Source of the DNA: Aeromicrobium panaciterrae
GTDB lineage: Bacteria > Actinomycetota > Actinomycetes > Propionibacteriales > Nocardioidaceae
Assembly (NCBI RefSeq): GCF_031457275.1
Contig: NZ_JAVDWH010000001.1
Location: forward strand, 2,108,001-2,172,000
Length of the DNA stretch: 64,000 bases
Reading direction: 5' to 3'
Shown: piece by piece, positions 1-7,803 of the stretch
Layout of the letters: each line of letters opens with the position of its first letter
Numbering within the stretch: the stretch's first letter is position 1
Translations under genes and position numbers: made by a program
The notes under the pieces: generated by a model
What the model was told of the DNA's origin: nothing
Seen by the model: the letters and a program-made list of their open reading frames with translations, nothing else
Database searches by the model: none

Positions 1-123
1 GGCATTACTGCCCCGATCATCGCGCTCTCCGTATGGCTGGTGCTGGGCCTCATCGCGACCTCGATCGCAGCTCATCGAGAGCGCACCGTCACTGTGACGC
101 AGGTACAGATCAGCGCAGCATGA
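1..123 (+). CDS. C-terminal fragment of a membrane protein (partial)
   Basis: The frame is open from the first base and ends at TGA 121-123, giving the last 40 residues of a protein that begins outside the window. The first roughly 24 visible residues are strongly hydrophobic (a transmembrane helix). A basic turn (HRER) and a short polar tail follow, so the C-terminus is probably cytoplasmic. There is too little sequence to name a family; a transporter or permease tail is one possibility. The next gene starts 39 bp downstream with its own promoter-like box, so the two need not be co-transcribed. Confidence 0.55.
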   Translation, partial: GITAPIIALSVWLVLGLIATSIAAHRERTVTVTQVQISAA

Positions 124-150
124 ACTATGGCGGGTAGAGACTCGATCCCC

Positions 151-156
151 TAGTTT
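151..156 (+). promoter_or_regulatory. Candidate -10 box, leaderless start of QueC-like copy 1
   Basis: TAGTTT (TANNNT type) ends 6 nt before the GTG at 163, and no Shine-Dalgarno sequence is present. This is the spacing expected if the transcript starts at the initiation codon. Confidence 0.45.
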
Positions 157-162
157 CAGACC

Positions 163-1260
163 GTGACAATGAAGGTCGGTCGGACGCGGCAGGACGTTCT
201 TGAGGACGGACGACACCGCACAAGGGCGAAGGTGACGTTCACCGACGGCACCCGTCGAGTCCTCACGTTTGTGACGTCACCCAACATTCCGTTCGTGAAG
301 ACGAACAAGGGCGATCTGTGGCTGCCAACCATGTTGATGGTGGCCAAACGCCGTGGTGAGGATCTGGAGCTCACGGACCCAATCTCCGAACGAGCTGCCT
401 CAATCACCCGCATTCAGGACATCTTGTCGACCTGGTACCCGCAGCGGATGAAGCGAGTCGAGGTGCACGCGCCTCCCGCCGAGCGAAACCGCCGCCGACT
501 GGGGTCACCGAAGAGGATCACTGGCACGTTCTTCACCGGCGGCGTGGACTCCTTCTACACCCTGACCAAGAACGCTGATCGCATCGGAGCGATCGTCTAC
601 GGCTTCGGCATTGACGTGCCACTCCGCGAGATCGAGGCCGTCGAACGCACCAACGCACTGCTTGAGGATGTCGCGGCCGAAAGCGGGGTGCGACTCTTGA
701 CCGCGAGGACAACGATCCGCAAGTTCCTGCAACCGGACACCCGCTGGGGTAGCGAGGCCCACGGCGCGGCTCTCGCCTCTCTCGCGACTCTGTTCTCTCC
801 GATTGTCGACCGGATCCTCGTCCCTGCGTCCCACACGTACTCGAACGCTCCCAAATGGGGGTCACACCCCATGCTCGATGGCCTGTGGTCGACAGACCGT
901 CTTGCCGTCGAGCACGACGGCTCGGAAGCCGGCCGTCCCTGGAAGGCTCAAGTGATCGCCGACAATCCAGTTGCCCAGCGGAATCTCCGCGTCTGTTACA
1001 TGAAGTTCGCGGACATGAACTGCTGCCGCTGCCTCAAGTGTCAGCGCACCATGGCGGGCCTCGCAGCGATTGACCGCCTCGACGACTTCCCGACCTTCCA
1101 CGAGCCACTCGACCTCGAACTGATGGCTGCCTACGTGATGCGCCGCCGGGGAAATGACGTCACCAACGTGCGCAATCTCTACGACTTCGTCCGGCGACAG
1201 CCAGGCCACGACGACATCAAGAAGATCCTTTGGGATCTGCTCGAAAAGCCCACGGTGTAG
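163..1260 (+). CDS. QueC-like PP-loop ATPase-family protein, tandem copy 1
   Basis: A 365-residue protein. Residues 125-130 read TGGVDS, a variant of the SGGxDS pyrophosphate loop of N-type ATP pyrophosphatases. Cys278, 287, 290 and 293 are spaced C-x8-C-x2-C-x2-C, the spacing of the QueC (7-cyano-7-deazaguanine synthase) zinc site, with one extra Cys at 288. About 120 N-terminal residues that look beta-rich precede the PP-loop and are not part of ordinary QueC. QueC-like proteins adenylate a carboxylate; some belong to phage-defence systems (QatC, CBASS Cap9). No queuosine genes are nearby, so the substrate is unknown. The start is GTG, apparently leaderless. A near-identical copy follows at 1305. 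Confidence 0.75.
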   Translation: MTMKVGRTRQDVLEDGRHRTRAKVTFTDGTRRVLTFVTSPNIPFVKTNKGDLWLPTMLMVAKRRGEDLELTDPISERAASITRIQDILSTWYPQRMKRVEVHAPPAERNRRRLGSPKRITGTFFTGGVDSFYTLTKNADRIGAIVYGFGIDVPLREIEAVERTNALLEDVAAESGVRLLTARTTIRKFLQPDTRWGSEAHGAALASLATLFSPIVDRILVPASHTYSNAPKWGSHPMLDGLWSTDRLAVEHDGSEAGRPWKAQVIADNPVAQRNLRVCYMKFADMNCCRCLKCQRTMAGLAAIDRLDDFPTFHEPLDLELMAAYVMRRRGNDVTNVRNLYDFVRRQPGHDDIKKILWDLLEKPTV

Positions 1261-1291
1261 GCGGTTCAGAAGTCGCCAGGACGCCGTGGTC

Positions 1292-1297
1292 TATCTT
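1292..1297 (+). promoter_or_regulatory. Candidate -10 box, leaderless start of QueC-like copy 2
   Basis: TATCTT lies 7 nt before the GTG at 1305, mirroring the box in front of copy 1. The second copy therefore has its own promoter rather than depending on read-through. Confidence 0.45.
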
Positions 1298-1304
1298 TCT
1301 ACCC

Positions 1305-2402
1305 GTGACGATGAAGGTCGGTCGAACGCGGCAGGACGTTCTTGAGGACGGTCGACACCGCACCAAGGTGAAGGTGACTTTCACCGACGGCAGCCGTCGA
1401 GTGCTCACGTTTGTGACGTCTCCCGACATTCCGTTCGTGAAGACGAACAAGGGCGATCTGTGGCTGCCGACCATGTTGGTCGTGGCGAAACGCCGTGGTG
1501 AGGATCTGGAGCTCACGGACCCGATCTCAGAGCGGGCCGCCTCGATTGCACGCGTTCAGGACATCTTGTCGACCTGGTACCCGCATCGAATGAAGCAGGT
1601 CGAGGTGCACGCGCCTCCCGCCGAACGAACCCGTCGCCGACTGGGGTCTCCACAGAAGATCACCGGCGCGTTCTTCACCGGCGGTGTCGACTCCTTCCAC
1701 ACGTTGACCAAGAACGCTGATCGCATCGGAGCGATCGTCTACGGCTTCGGCATCGATGTCCCCCTTCGCGAAAGGGAGGCCATCGCGCGTACCAACGCGC
1801 TCCTTGAGGATGTCGCGGCCGAAAGCGGAGTTCGACTCCTGACCGCCAGGACCACGATCCGCAAGTTCTTGGCCGAGGACACCCGCTGGGGAAGCGAAGC
1901 TCACGGCGCGGCTCTCGCCACCTTGGCGACGCTGTTCTCCCCAATCCTGGACCGGATCCTGATTCCCGCCACGCACACGTACGCGACCGGTCAAAAGTGG
2001 GGTTCTCACCCCTTGCTCGATGAGCAGTGGACCACCGACAGGCTCACCGTCGAGCATGACGGAGCCGAAGTCGGTCGATCGGTGAAGGCCCAACTGTTCG
2101 CCGACAATCCTGTTGCCCAAAGACACCTTCGCGTCTGTTACGAGAAGTTCACCGACATGAACTGCTGCCGCTGCCTCAAATGCCTACGCACCATGGCGTG
2201 CCTCGCCTCGATTGACCGTCTGGACAGCTTCCCCACGTTCCATGAGCCACTCGACCTCGAGCTGCTTGCCTCGAAAACGTTGCGGCCGCGCAAGGTCGCC
2301 CAGGCCCGCGAAATCTACAACTTCGTGCGCCGCCAGCCGGGGCACGACGACATCACCGAGGTTCTCCTGGGGATGCTCCAAAAAGCTGGCCACGAAAAAT
2401 GA
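1305..2402 (+). CDS. QueC-like PP-loop ATPase-family protein, tandem copy 2
   Basis: 365 residues, exactly the length of the upstream gene and about 80% identical to it by eye. Identity is highest over the first 130 residues and lowest in the last 40. The TGGVDS PP-loop and the C-x8-CC-x-C-x2-C zinc motif are both kept, so both copies look catalytically competent. The GTG at 1305 is chosen because it aligns with the GTG of copy 1 (both begin MTMKVGRTRQDV) and has a TANNNT box 7 nt upstream; an in-frame start at 1230 would lie inside the end of copy 1. A hairpin-rich noncoding stretch and tRNA-Val follow. The role is unknown; a modification or defence enzyme is an inference. Confidence 0.75.
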   Translation: MTMKVGRTRQDVLEDGRHRTKVKVTFTDGSRRVLTFVTSPDIPFVKTNKGDLWLPTMLVVAKRRGEDLELTDPISERAASIARVQDILSTWYPHRMKQVEVHAPPAERTRRRLGSPQKITGAFFTGGVDSFHTLTKNADRIGAIVYGFGIDVPLREREAIARTNALLEDVAAESGVRLLTARTTIRKFLAEDTRWGSEAHGAALATLATLFSPILDRILIPATHTYATGQKWGSHPLLDEQWTTDRLTVEHDGAEVGRSVKAQLFADNPVAQRHLRVCYEKFTDMNCCRCLKCLRTMACLASIDRLDSFPTFHEPLDLELLASKTLRPRKVAQAREIYNFVRRQPGHDDITEVLLGMLQKAGHEK

Positions 2403-2407
2403 TTGAT

Positions 2408-2568
2408 GGTGACACCGGCCAAAGGACAGCCGGCCTCACCATCGAAGTGGGCGAAGAGGGATCCCTCGTCAAGGCCGTACGACGTGGCGGCTGCGCCGCG
2501 CCTGCGTACGGTCGGTGGTGGGGCCCGACTCGAGTACTCGCTTGGATTCACCGAAGGGCAGGGCTCCC
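2408..2568. other. Hairpin-rich noncoding stretch
   Basis: I see no convincing gene here. It contains an imperfect hairpin at 2408-2440 that could end transcription of the QueC-like pair, a perfect 12-bp palindrome GAGGGATCCCTC at 2456-2467, a 7-bp stem 2475-2481/2505-2511 around a GC-rich loop, and the left arm (2550-2568) of a long stem that pairs with 2605-2623. Confidence 0.5.
2447..2461. repeat. 15-bp direct repeat of the tRNA-Val 3' end
   Basis: GTGGGCGAAGAGGGA occurs here and again at 2622-2636, where it is the 3' end of tRNA-Val plus its flank. Duplicated tRNA 3' ends are typical attachment-site cores, but no integrase is visible and the repeats are only 175 bp apart. Confidence 0.5.
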
Positions 2569-2578
2569 AGAATGACTA

Positions 2579-2613
2579 AGGGCTCCTCACCTAGCACTCA
2601 GGTGGGGAGCCCT
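2579..2613 (-). terminator. Likely terminator of tRNA-Val
   Basis: Arms 2579-2592 and 2600-2613 form a 14-bp stem with one G-U pair and a 7-nt loop, directly downstream of tRNA-Val on the minus strand and followed there by a moderately T-rich stretch. The right arm can instead pair with 2550-2568 (19 bp), so two exclusive folds exist. Confidence 0.55.
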
Positions 2614-2622
2614 GTCCTTCGG

Positions 2623-2696
2623 TGGGCGAAGAGGGACTCGAACCCCCGACCTCCCGGGTGTAAACCGGATGCTCTAACCAACTGAGCTATTCGCCC
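2623..2696 (-). tRNA. tRNA-Val (anticodon TAC)
   Basis: A full cloverleaf is readable on the minus strand. The acceptor GGGCGAA pairs with TTCGCCC, the D arm is GCTC/GAGC, and the anticodon stem TCCGG/CCGGG encloses TTTACAC, giving anticodon TAC. The T arm is GGGGG-TTCGAGT-CCCTC. The discriminator is A and CCA is not encoded. Confidence 0.95.
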
Positions 2697-2747
2697 TCGG
2701 GAACCAGCGGAACATTACCGCAGACCTACGCCGATCAAGAAAATGAA

Positions 2748-2781
2748 GCGGCTGCCAAGGTCTCGGGTCCCTGGCAGCCGC
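2748..2781 (-). terminator. Rho-independent terminator of the peroxiredoxin transcript
   Basis: A perfect 10-bp inverted repeat (GCGGCTGCCA/TGGCAGCCGC) is separated by 14 nt. On the minus strand it is followed by TTCATTTTCTT, a T-rich tail, about 57 bp after the peroxiredoxin stop codon. Confidence 0.7.
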
Positions 2782-2837
2782 AGCAGCAATATCAAACCGC
2801 ATCCGAGACTTGCTGCGCAGCCAAATTGACCAAGAAT

Positions 2838-3317
2838 TCAGGAAATATCCGCAAGAACTTCACGAACGTCATTGAGGTTCCGTGGCTCGCCGATCCCCTG
2901 AACGATCTTCCAGCGCAGCAGACCTTCGCGATCAATCACATACGTACCCCGATTCGGGGCGCCCGCACCCTCGTTGAACGCGCCATACGAGCGAGAAACA
3001 TCGCCATGCGGCCAGAAGTCGCTGAGCAACGAGAACTCGTATCCATCACGATCCGCGAACGCTCGGTTGGAGAAGAAGTGATCGCAGGAAACGGCCAAGA
3101 TCTCGGCATCGAGCTCGGCGAAGTCACCGAGGTTGTCGCGGATCTCGCACAGCTCGCCCGTACAGATGCCACTGAACGCGAACGGGAAGAACACGAGCAC
3201 GACGTTCTTCTCGCCGCGGAACGACGACAGCGAGATCTCCTCGCCATGCTGGTTCTTCAGGGTGAAGTCGGGAGCGACGTCACCGATCTCGATGGTTGCG
3301 TTCTCGAGTGACGTCAC
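2838..3317 (-). CDS. AhpE/Bcp-type peroxiredoxin
   Basis: 159 residues, the normal length for a small thiol peroxidase. Residues 45-52 (PFAFSGIC) carry the peroxidatic Cys52 in the usual Pro-x3-(T/S)-x2-Cys setting, with a conserved-type Arg further along. The region resembles actinobacterial AhpE, which reduces organic hydroperoxides and peroxynitrite. A second Cys57 lies five residues on, as in two-cysteine Bcp proteins, so an internal disulfide is possible. The start is GTG, within a perfect palindrome GTGACGTCAC. It lies downstream of the DUF3052 gene on the same strand and has its own terminator. Confidence 0.88.
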   Translation of the reverse strand: MTSLENATIEIGDVAPDFTLKNQHGEEISLSSFRGEKNVVLVFFPFAFSGICTGELCEIRDNLGDFAELDAEILAVSCDHFFSNRAFADRDGYEFSLLSDFWPHGDVSRSYGAFNEGAGAPNRGTYVIDREGLLRWKIVQGIGEPRNLNDVREVLADIS

Positions 3318-3372
3318 GAGTGTTTCGACTTTCCTGACGCCTTCGGCGTGGCACGCTCAACCCGGCTCAGCG

Positions 3373-3392
3373 TTCGCTCGCAGAGCTCGCTC
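3373..3392. repeat. Degenerate copy of the dispersed intergenic repeat
   Basis: TTCGCTCGCAGAGCTCGCTC is identical to 59717-59736, which belongs to a longer repeat unit. It lies just past the stop codon of the DUF3052 gene, the same setting as the other copies. Confidence 0.5.
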
Positions 3393-3396
3393 AGCT

Positions 3397-3783
3397 TCAC
3401 CGCTTGTGAGCGGTGAGGCGAGTCGCGGCCCATTCGGCTGACGCAGACGAAGTCGTCGTGGTCGACAGACCCGCGATTGGGGCAGCCTCTACGACGTCAG
3501 CGCCGGGCACATAGCCGGGCCGTCCGATCTTGGGAGTCAGCAGCCATACGGAGCCGCCCTCAACGAGGTCTTGCAGCGATCCGACGAGCTCGTCGACCAG
3601 GTCGCCGTCCCCATCGCGCCACCAGAGAATGACTCCGTCAACCACATCGCCGACGTCGCCGTCGACCAGGTTGTTTCCGGTGTGACGCTCGATCTCGACA
3701 CGGAGCTCCTCGTCGACGTCCTCATCCCAGCCAAGCTCCTGGATGACGGTGTCAGGACCGAAGCCCAACTTGCCCGCGTCCAC
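3397..3783 (-). CDS. DUF3052 family protein
   Basis: 128 residues, acidic, of a conserved actinobacterial family of unknown biochemical function that is often found beside aceE and a peroxiredoxin, as here. The sequence has a mixed alpha/beta pattern with no membrane segment or signal peptide. The start is GTG at 3783, supported by AGGGAGA at a normal distance upstream. The last roughly 25 residues are Ser/Thr/Ala-rich. The gene is divergent from aceE across about 127 bp that contains a perfect inverted repeat, so the two may share control. Confidence 0.8.
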   Translation of the reverse strand: MDAGKLGFGPDTVIQELGWDEDVDEELRVEIERHTGNNLVDGDVGDVVDGVILWWRDGDGDLVDELVGSLQDLVEGGSVWLLTPKIGRPGYVPGADVVEAAPIAGLSTTTTSSASAEWAATRLTAHKR

Positions 3784-3808
3784 CGCGATGTCTCCCTACG
3801 TTCGTTGA

Positions 3809-3830
3809 AAACCTACTGAAAAGTAGGTTT
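3809..3830. promoter_or_regulatory. Perfect inverted repeat between DUF3052 and aceE
   Basis: AAACCTACT and AGTAGGTTT are exact reverse complements separated by GAAA. It could be an operator for either divergent gene or, in RNA, a 9-bp hairpin capped by a GNRA tetraloop in the leader of aceE. No T-run follows, so a terminator is less likely. Confidence 0.45.
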
Positions 3831-3910
3831 GTCTGCCCTGTTGCCGGTATCACAGTAGCGAACCGAGGGTGGAATGATGGAGGGGTCCACAAGACACCAA
3901 GGGAGTGAGC

Positions 3911-6667
3911 ATGTCGCCTACCGGCCAGGAACGTCCGCCCGTCATCCACGAGGGCCTGCCGACGCAGCTCCCTGACATCGACCCTGAAGAGACGGCGGAA
4001 TGGGTCAGCTCGCTCGACGAGATGATCGAAAGCGGCGGACGTAGCCGCGCCCGGTACGTGATGCTCAAGCTCCTCGAACGTGCCCGCGAGCAGAACGTCG
4101 GCGTGCCTGCGCTGCGCAGCACTGACTTCATCAATACGATCCCGCCCGAGCGCGAACCCTGGTTCCCCGGCAACGAAGCGATCGAACGCCGCATCCGCTC
4201 CTACATCCGTTGGAACGCAGCCGTCATGGTTTCACGCGCCAACCGCCCGGGCCTCGGCGTCGGTGGCCACATCGCGACGTACCAGTCAGCAGCCAGCCTC
4301 TACGAGGTCGGCTTCAACCACTTCTTCCGTGGCAAGAACCACCCTGGCGGTGGCGACCACCTCTACTACCAAGGCCACGCAGCGCCCGGCATCTACGCGC
4401 GCTCGTTCCTTGAAGGCCGGCTCGACGAAGAACAGCTCGACCGGTTCCGCCAGGAGCGCTCGCACGGTGAAGGCAAAGGCCTCTCGTCCTACCCGCACCC
4501 TCGCCTCATGTCGGACTACTGGGAGTTCCCCACGGTCTCGATGGGCCTCGGCGCCATCAACGCGATCTACCAAGCGCGCTTCAACCGCTATCTCCACAAC
4601 CGCGGCATCAAGGACACCAGCCAGCAGCACGTATGGGCGTTCCTTGGCGATGGCGAGATGGGCGAGGTCGAGTCGCTCGGCGCGATCGGTGTCGCAGCTC
4701 GCGAAGAGCTCGACAACCTGACGTTCGTCATCAACTGCAACCTGCAGCAGCTCGACGGCCCCGTACGCGGCAACGGCAAGATCATCCAGGAGCTGGAGTC
4801 CTACTTCCGCGGCGCCGGCTGGAACGTCATCAAGGTCGTATGGGGTCGCGAGTGGGACGACTTGCTCGCCCGCGACACCGACGGCGCTCTCGTCAACCAG
4901 ATGAACCGCACCCCCGACGGCGAGTTCCAGACGCTGTCGGTGGAGTCGGGTGCCTACAACCGCGAGAACTTCTTCGGCCCCGACCCGCGCCTGCAGAAGA
5001 TGGTCGAGCACCTCTCGGACGAAGAGATCGAGCGTCTCCCCCGCGGTGGCCACGACTACCGCAAGGTCTACGCCGCGTTCGAGGCTGCACAGAAGCACAC
5101 CGGCCAGCCGACCGTGATCCTCGCGCACACCATCAAGGGCTGGCTCCTCGAGTCGTTCCAGGGCCGCAACGCGACCCACCAGATGAAGAAGCTGACCAAG
5201 GACGACCTCAAGGGCTTCCGCGATCGCCTCAACATTCCGATCTCCGACGAGCAGATCGACGGCTCCGACATCGCGCCGTTCTATCACCCGGGCGACGACA
5301 GCGAAGAGATCCAGTACATGAAGGCCCGCCGCGATGCTCTTGGCGGATCGCTGCCCAAGCGCGTCGTCAGCCCGGTCAGCGTGAAGCTGCCCGAGGACTC
5401 GATGTACGACGAGCTCAAGAAGGGCTCGGGCAAGCAACAGATCGCGACGACGATGGCTTTCGTACGTCTTCTGCGCGATCTGATGAAGGACCCCGAGATC
5501 GGACAGCGCATCGTGCCGATCGCGCCTGACGAGTACCGCACCTTCGGCATGGACTCGATGTTCCCGTCGGCCAAGATCTACAACCCGGCTGGCCAGACGT
5601 ACGACGCCGTCGACCGCAAGCTGCTCCTCGCCTACAAGGAGTCCAAGCAGGGCCAGCTCCTCCACGAGGGCATCAGCGAGGCCGGCGCCATGGCGTCAGC
5701 CACGGCCGCAGGCAGCGCGTACGCGACGCATGGCGAGCCGATGATCCCGATCTACATGTTCTATTCGATGTTCGGCTTCCAGCGGACCGCCGACTCGATC
5801 TGGGCCATGGCTGACCAGCTGGCGCGCGGATTCCTGATTGGCGCCACTGCGGGTCGTACGACGCTCACCGGCGAAGGTCTGCAGCACGCTGACGGTCACT
5901 CGCCACTGATCGCGCAGACCAACCCCGCGGTCGTGCACTACGACCCGGCGTTCGGCTTCGAGATCAGCCACATCATGCAGTACGGCCTTGAGCGCATGTA
6001 CGGCACAACGGACGCCAAGCCGCACGGCGAAGACATCATCTTCTACCTGACGGTCTACAACGAGGCGTACGTACAACCACCGCAGCCGGCTGACCTCGAC
6101 GTCGAAGGACTGCTCAAAGGCACGTACCTCTACCGCAAGGCACTGAGCGGCGAATCAACCGCGCGCATCATGGCGTCCGGCGTCGCAGTGCCGTGGGCGC
6201 TCAAGGCTCAGGAGATCCTCGCGACCGAGTACGGCGTACCTGCCGACGTGTGGTCTGTGACGTCGTGGAACGAGCTCGCGCGGGACGCCGTCGAGGCCGA
6301 GCGTTGGAACCTCAACAACCCCGGCGAGTACAGCCGTATGCCCTACGTGACGGTCAAGTTGATGGACACGTCCGCCGTGACAGTCGCCGTCAGCGACTAC
6401 ATGCGCGCCGTGCCTGATCAGATCGCCCGTTGGGTGCCTGGTCCGTGGCAGTCACTCGGAACTGATGGCTTCGGCTTCGCGGACACCCGTGCCGCAGCAC
6501 GTCGAACGTTCCAGGTCGACGCCGAGTCAATCGTCGTCAGCGTCCTGCAGAGCCTCGCTCATCGCGGCCTGGTCGCGCCTGAGACTGCACGTGACGCGTT
6601 CACGCGGTTCCGCATCGACGACCCGACTGCCGTGACCGGAGTGCCGCAGGAAGGCGGAGACGCCTAG
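3911..6667 (+). CDS. aceE: Pyruvate dehydrogenase E1 component, homodimeric type
   Basis: 918 residues, typical for the single-chain E1 used by actinobacteria. E1 decarboxylates pyruvate with thiamine diphosphate and passes the acetyl group to the E2 lipoyl domain in the cytoplasm, feeding the TCA cycle. The ThDP motif begins at [10 protein letters not shown] and ends at the NCN region about 28 residues later. ATG 3911 is preferred over GTG 3905 because AAGGGAG lies at the right distance from it. The gene stands alone: E2 and E3 are not in the window. A hairpin terminator follows the stop codon. Confidence 0.95.
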   Translation: MSPTGQERPPVIHEGLPTQLPDIDPEETAEWVSSLDEMIESGGRSRARYVMLKLLERAREQNVGVPALRSTDFINTIPPEREPWFPGNEAIERRIRSYIRWNAAVMVSRANRPGLGVGGHIATYQSAASLYEVGFNHFFRGKNHPGGGDHLYYQGHAAPGIYARSFLEGRLDEEQLDRFRQERSHGEGKGLSSYPHPRLMSDYWEFPTVSMGLGAINAIYQARFNRYLHNRGIKDTSQQHVWAFLGDGEMGEVESLGAIGVAAREELDNLTFVINCNLQQLDGPVRGNGKIIQELESYFRGAGWNVIKVVWGREWDDLLARDTDGALVNQMNRTPDGEFQTLSVESGAYNRENFFGPDPRLQKMVEHLSDEEIERLPRGGHDYRKVYAAFEAAQKHTGQPTVILAHTIKGWLLESFQGRNATHQMKKLTKDDLKGFRDRLNIPISDEQIDGSDIAPFYHPGDDSEEIQYMKARRDALGGSLPKRVVSPVSVKLPEDSMYDELKKGSGKQQIATTMAFVRLLRDLMKDPEIGQRIVPIAPDEYRTFGMDSMFPSAKIYNPAGQTYDAVDRKLLLAYKESKQGQLLHEGISEAGAMASATAAGSAYATHGEPMIPIYMFYSMFGFQRTADSIWAMADQLARGFLIGATAGRTTLTGEGLQHADGHSPLIAQTNPAVVHYDPAFGFEISHIMQYGLERMYGTTDAKPHGEDIIFYLTVYNEAYVQPPQPADLDVEGLLKGTYLYRKALSGESTARIMASGVAVPWALKAQEILATEYGVPADVWSVTSWNELARDAVEAERWNLNNPGEYSRMPYVTVKLMDTSAVTVAVSDYMRAVPDQIARWVPGPWQSLGTDGFGFADTRAAARRTFQVDAESIVVSVLQSLAHRGLVAPETARDAFTRFRIDDPTAVTGVPQEGGDA

Positions 6668-6678
6668 GAGCGTCTTAC

Positions 6679-6701
6679 GGGGAGATGGCCCTCATCTCCC
6701 C
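6679..6701 (+). terminator. Terminator after aceE
   Basis: A perfect 9-bp stem GGGGAGATG/CATCTCCCC with a 5-nt loop starts 12 bp after the aceE stop codon. The tail (TTAAGG) is only weakly T-rich. Confidence 0.55.
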
Positions 6702-6720
6702 TTAAGGATCCACCCCTAGG

Positions 6721-7803
6721 ATGAACTGCATGCGACGTTGGCCCTACACCTTTGGCGTGTGCCTTTCCATCGTCGTAGGCGTCACCGCGATCATCGCTTC
6801 ACAACGACTCGACGTGAAGTTGCGAGACCCTGACGGATTCCTCGGGCCCGCCTACGTACGTCTCCCCGTGATCGGACTGCTGTTCTTCGCAGTCGGCGTC
6901 ATCCCCGTGGCGATTCGCCGCGGCTGGCGCAAAGGATTCGGTGGAGTCGTGGGAGCATTCCGCGACATCATCAAGGCGGACTGGAGCCTCAAGCGCGTTG
7001 GCTACATCGCGACCGGACTCATCACCTTCTACGTCTGTTACGTCAGTTACCGCAACCTCAAGAGCGATCTCCCGCTGATCCGCGAAGGTGTCCTGTACGA
7101 CCGCGACATGCTGCGGTTCGACCACTACCTGTTCTTCCAGCACAACCCTGCTGAGGTGCTACACAACTTCCTCGGCACTGATGTCGCCGCACAGGTGCTT
7201 GCCACGGCATACGTGGCCTACCTGCCGCTCATCCCGCTGACGCTCGGTGCGTTCCTGGTGTGGGGCAAGGACCTCTCGCTTGGCGCCTGGTACGCCACTG
7301 CGTTGAGCCTCAACTGGGTGCTCGGCGTCGTGAGCTACTACTCGCTGCCGACTCTCGGTCCGGCGTTCGCGCAGTCGTCGATGTTCCAAGACCTCCCGGT
7401 CACAGGCGTGACGGCACTGCAACGCTCATTGTTCAGAGCTGGGGCGGGCTTCAAGGAAGATCCGGGGGGCAGCTCGACGTACGGCATCGCCGGCTTCGCT
7501 TCGCTGCACGTGTCAGTCGTCGTGACAGCGTGCATCTTCTTCGAGCGCACCGGCCAGAAGCTCGCGATCCGCGTGCTCGCCTGGGCGTTCTTGGTCATGA
7601 CGATCCTCGCCACGATCTACTTCGGTTGGCACTACATCCCGGACGATGTCGCGGGTCTGTTCATCGGCTGGCTGTCGGTCTCGATCGGCGCCTGGGCCTC
7701 AGGCAATCGCGGGCGACGGCGACGAAGTCCGGCGCGTGAGGCCGAGATCGCCTCAAAGGCCGACATCGCCGATCCAGAACCGGCCGCAGAATCAGTTAGC
7801 TGA
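6721..7803 (+). CDS. PAP2-superfamily integral membrane protein
   Basis: About 360 residues with around six hydrophobic helices. The C-terminal half carries PAP2 phosphatase signatures: a Ser-x3-His motif in FASLHVSVV and the WHYIPDDVAG motif typical of lipid phosphatases and inositol-phosphoceramide-synthase-like enzymes. It probably removes or transfers phosphate head groups on lipids at the outer membrane face; the exact substrate is not evident. ATG 6730 is an alternative start with AGGA upstream. The C-terminal tail is Arg-rich then acidic. The gene converges on the hydrolase at 7796 with an 8-bp overlap of coding ends. Confidence 0.75.
   Translation: MNCMRRWPYTFGVCLSIVVGVTAIIASQRLDVKLRDPDGFLGPAYVRLPVIGLLFFAVGVIPVAIRRGWRKGFGGVVGAFRDIIKADWSLKRVGYIATGLITFYVCYVSYRNLKSDLPLIREGVLYDRDMLRFDHYLFFQHNPAEVLHNFLGTDVAAQVLATAYVAYLPLIPLTLGAFLVWGKDLSLGAWYATALSLNWVLGVVSYYSLPTLGPAFAQSSMFQDLPVTGVTALQRSLFRAGAGFKEDPGGSSTYGIAGFASLHVSVVVTACIFFERTGQKLAIRVLAWAFLVMTILATIYFGWHYIPDDVAGLFIGWLSVSIGAWASGNRGRRRRSPAREAEIASKADIADPEPAAESVS

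Noticed and set aside
2447-2636. Complete integrated element bounded by the tRNA-Val repeats
   Set aside because: The repeats are only 175 bp apart and no integrase, excisionase or phage gene is present, so at most this is a remnant site.
4286-5665. 459-codon minus-strand open frame inside aceE
   Set aside because: It lies opposite the AceE coding region; the predicted product is low-complexity and has no start context.
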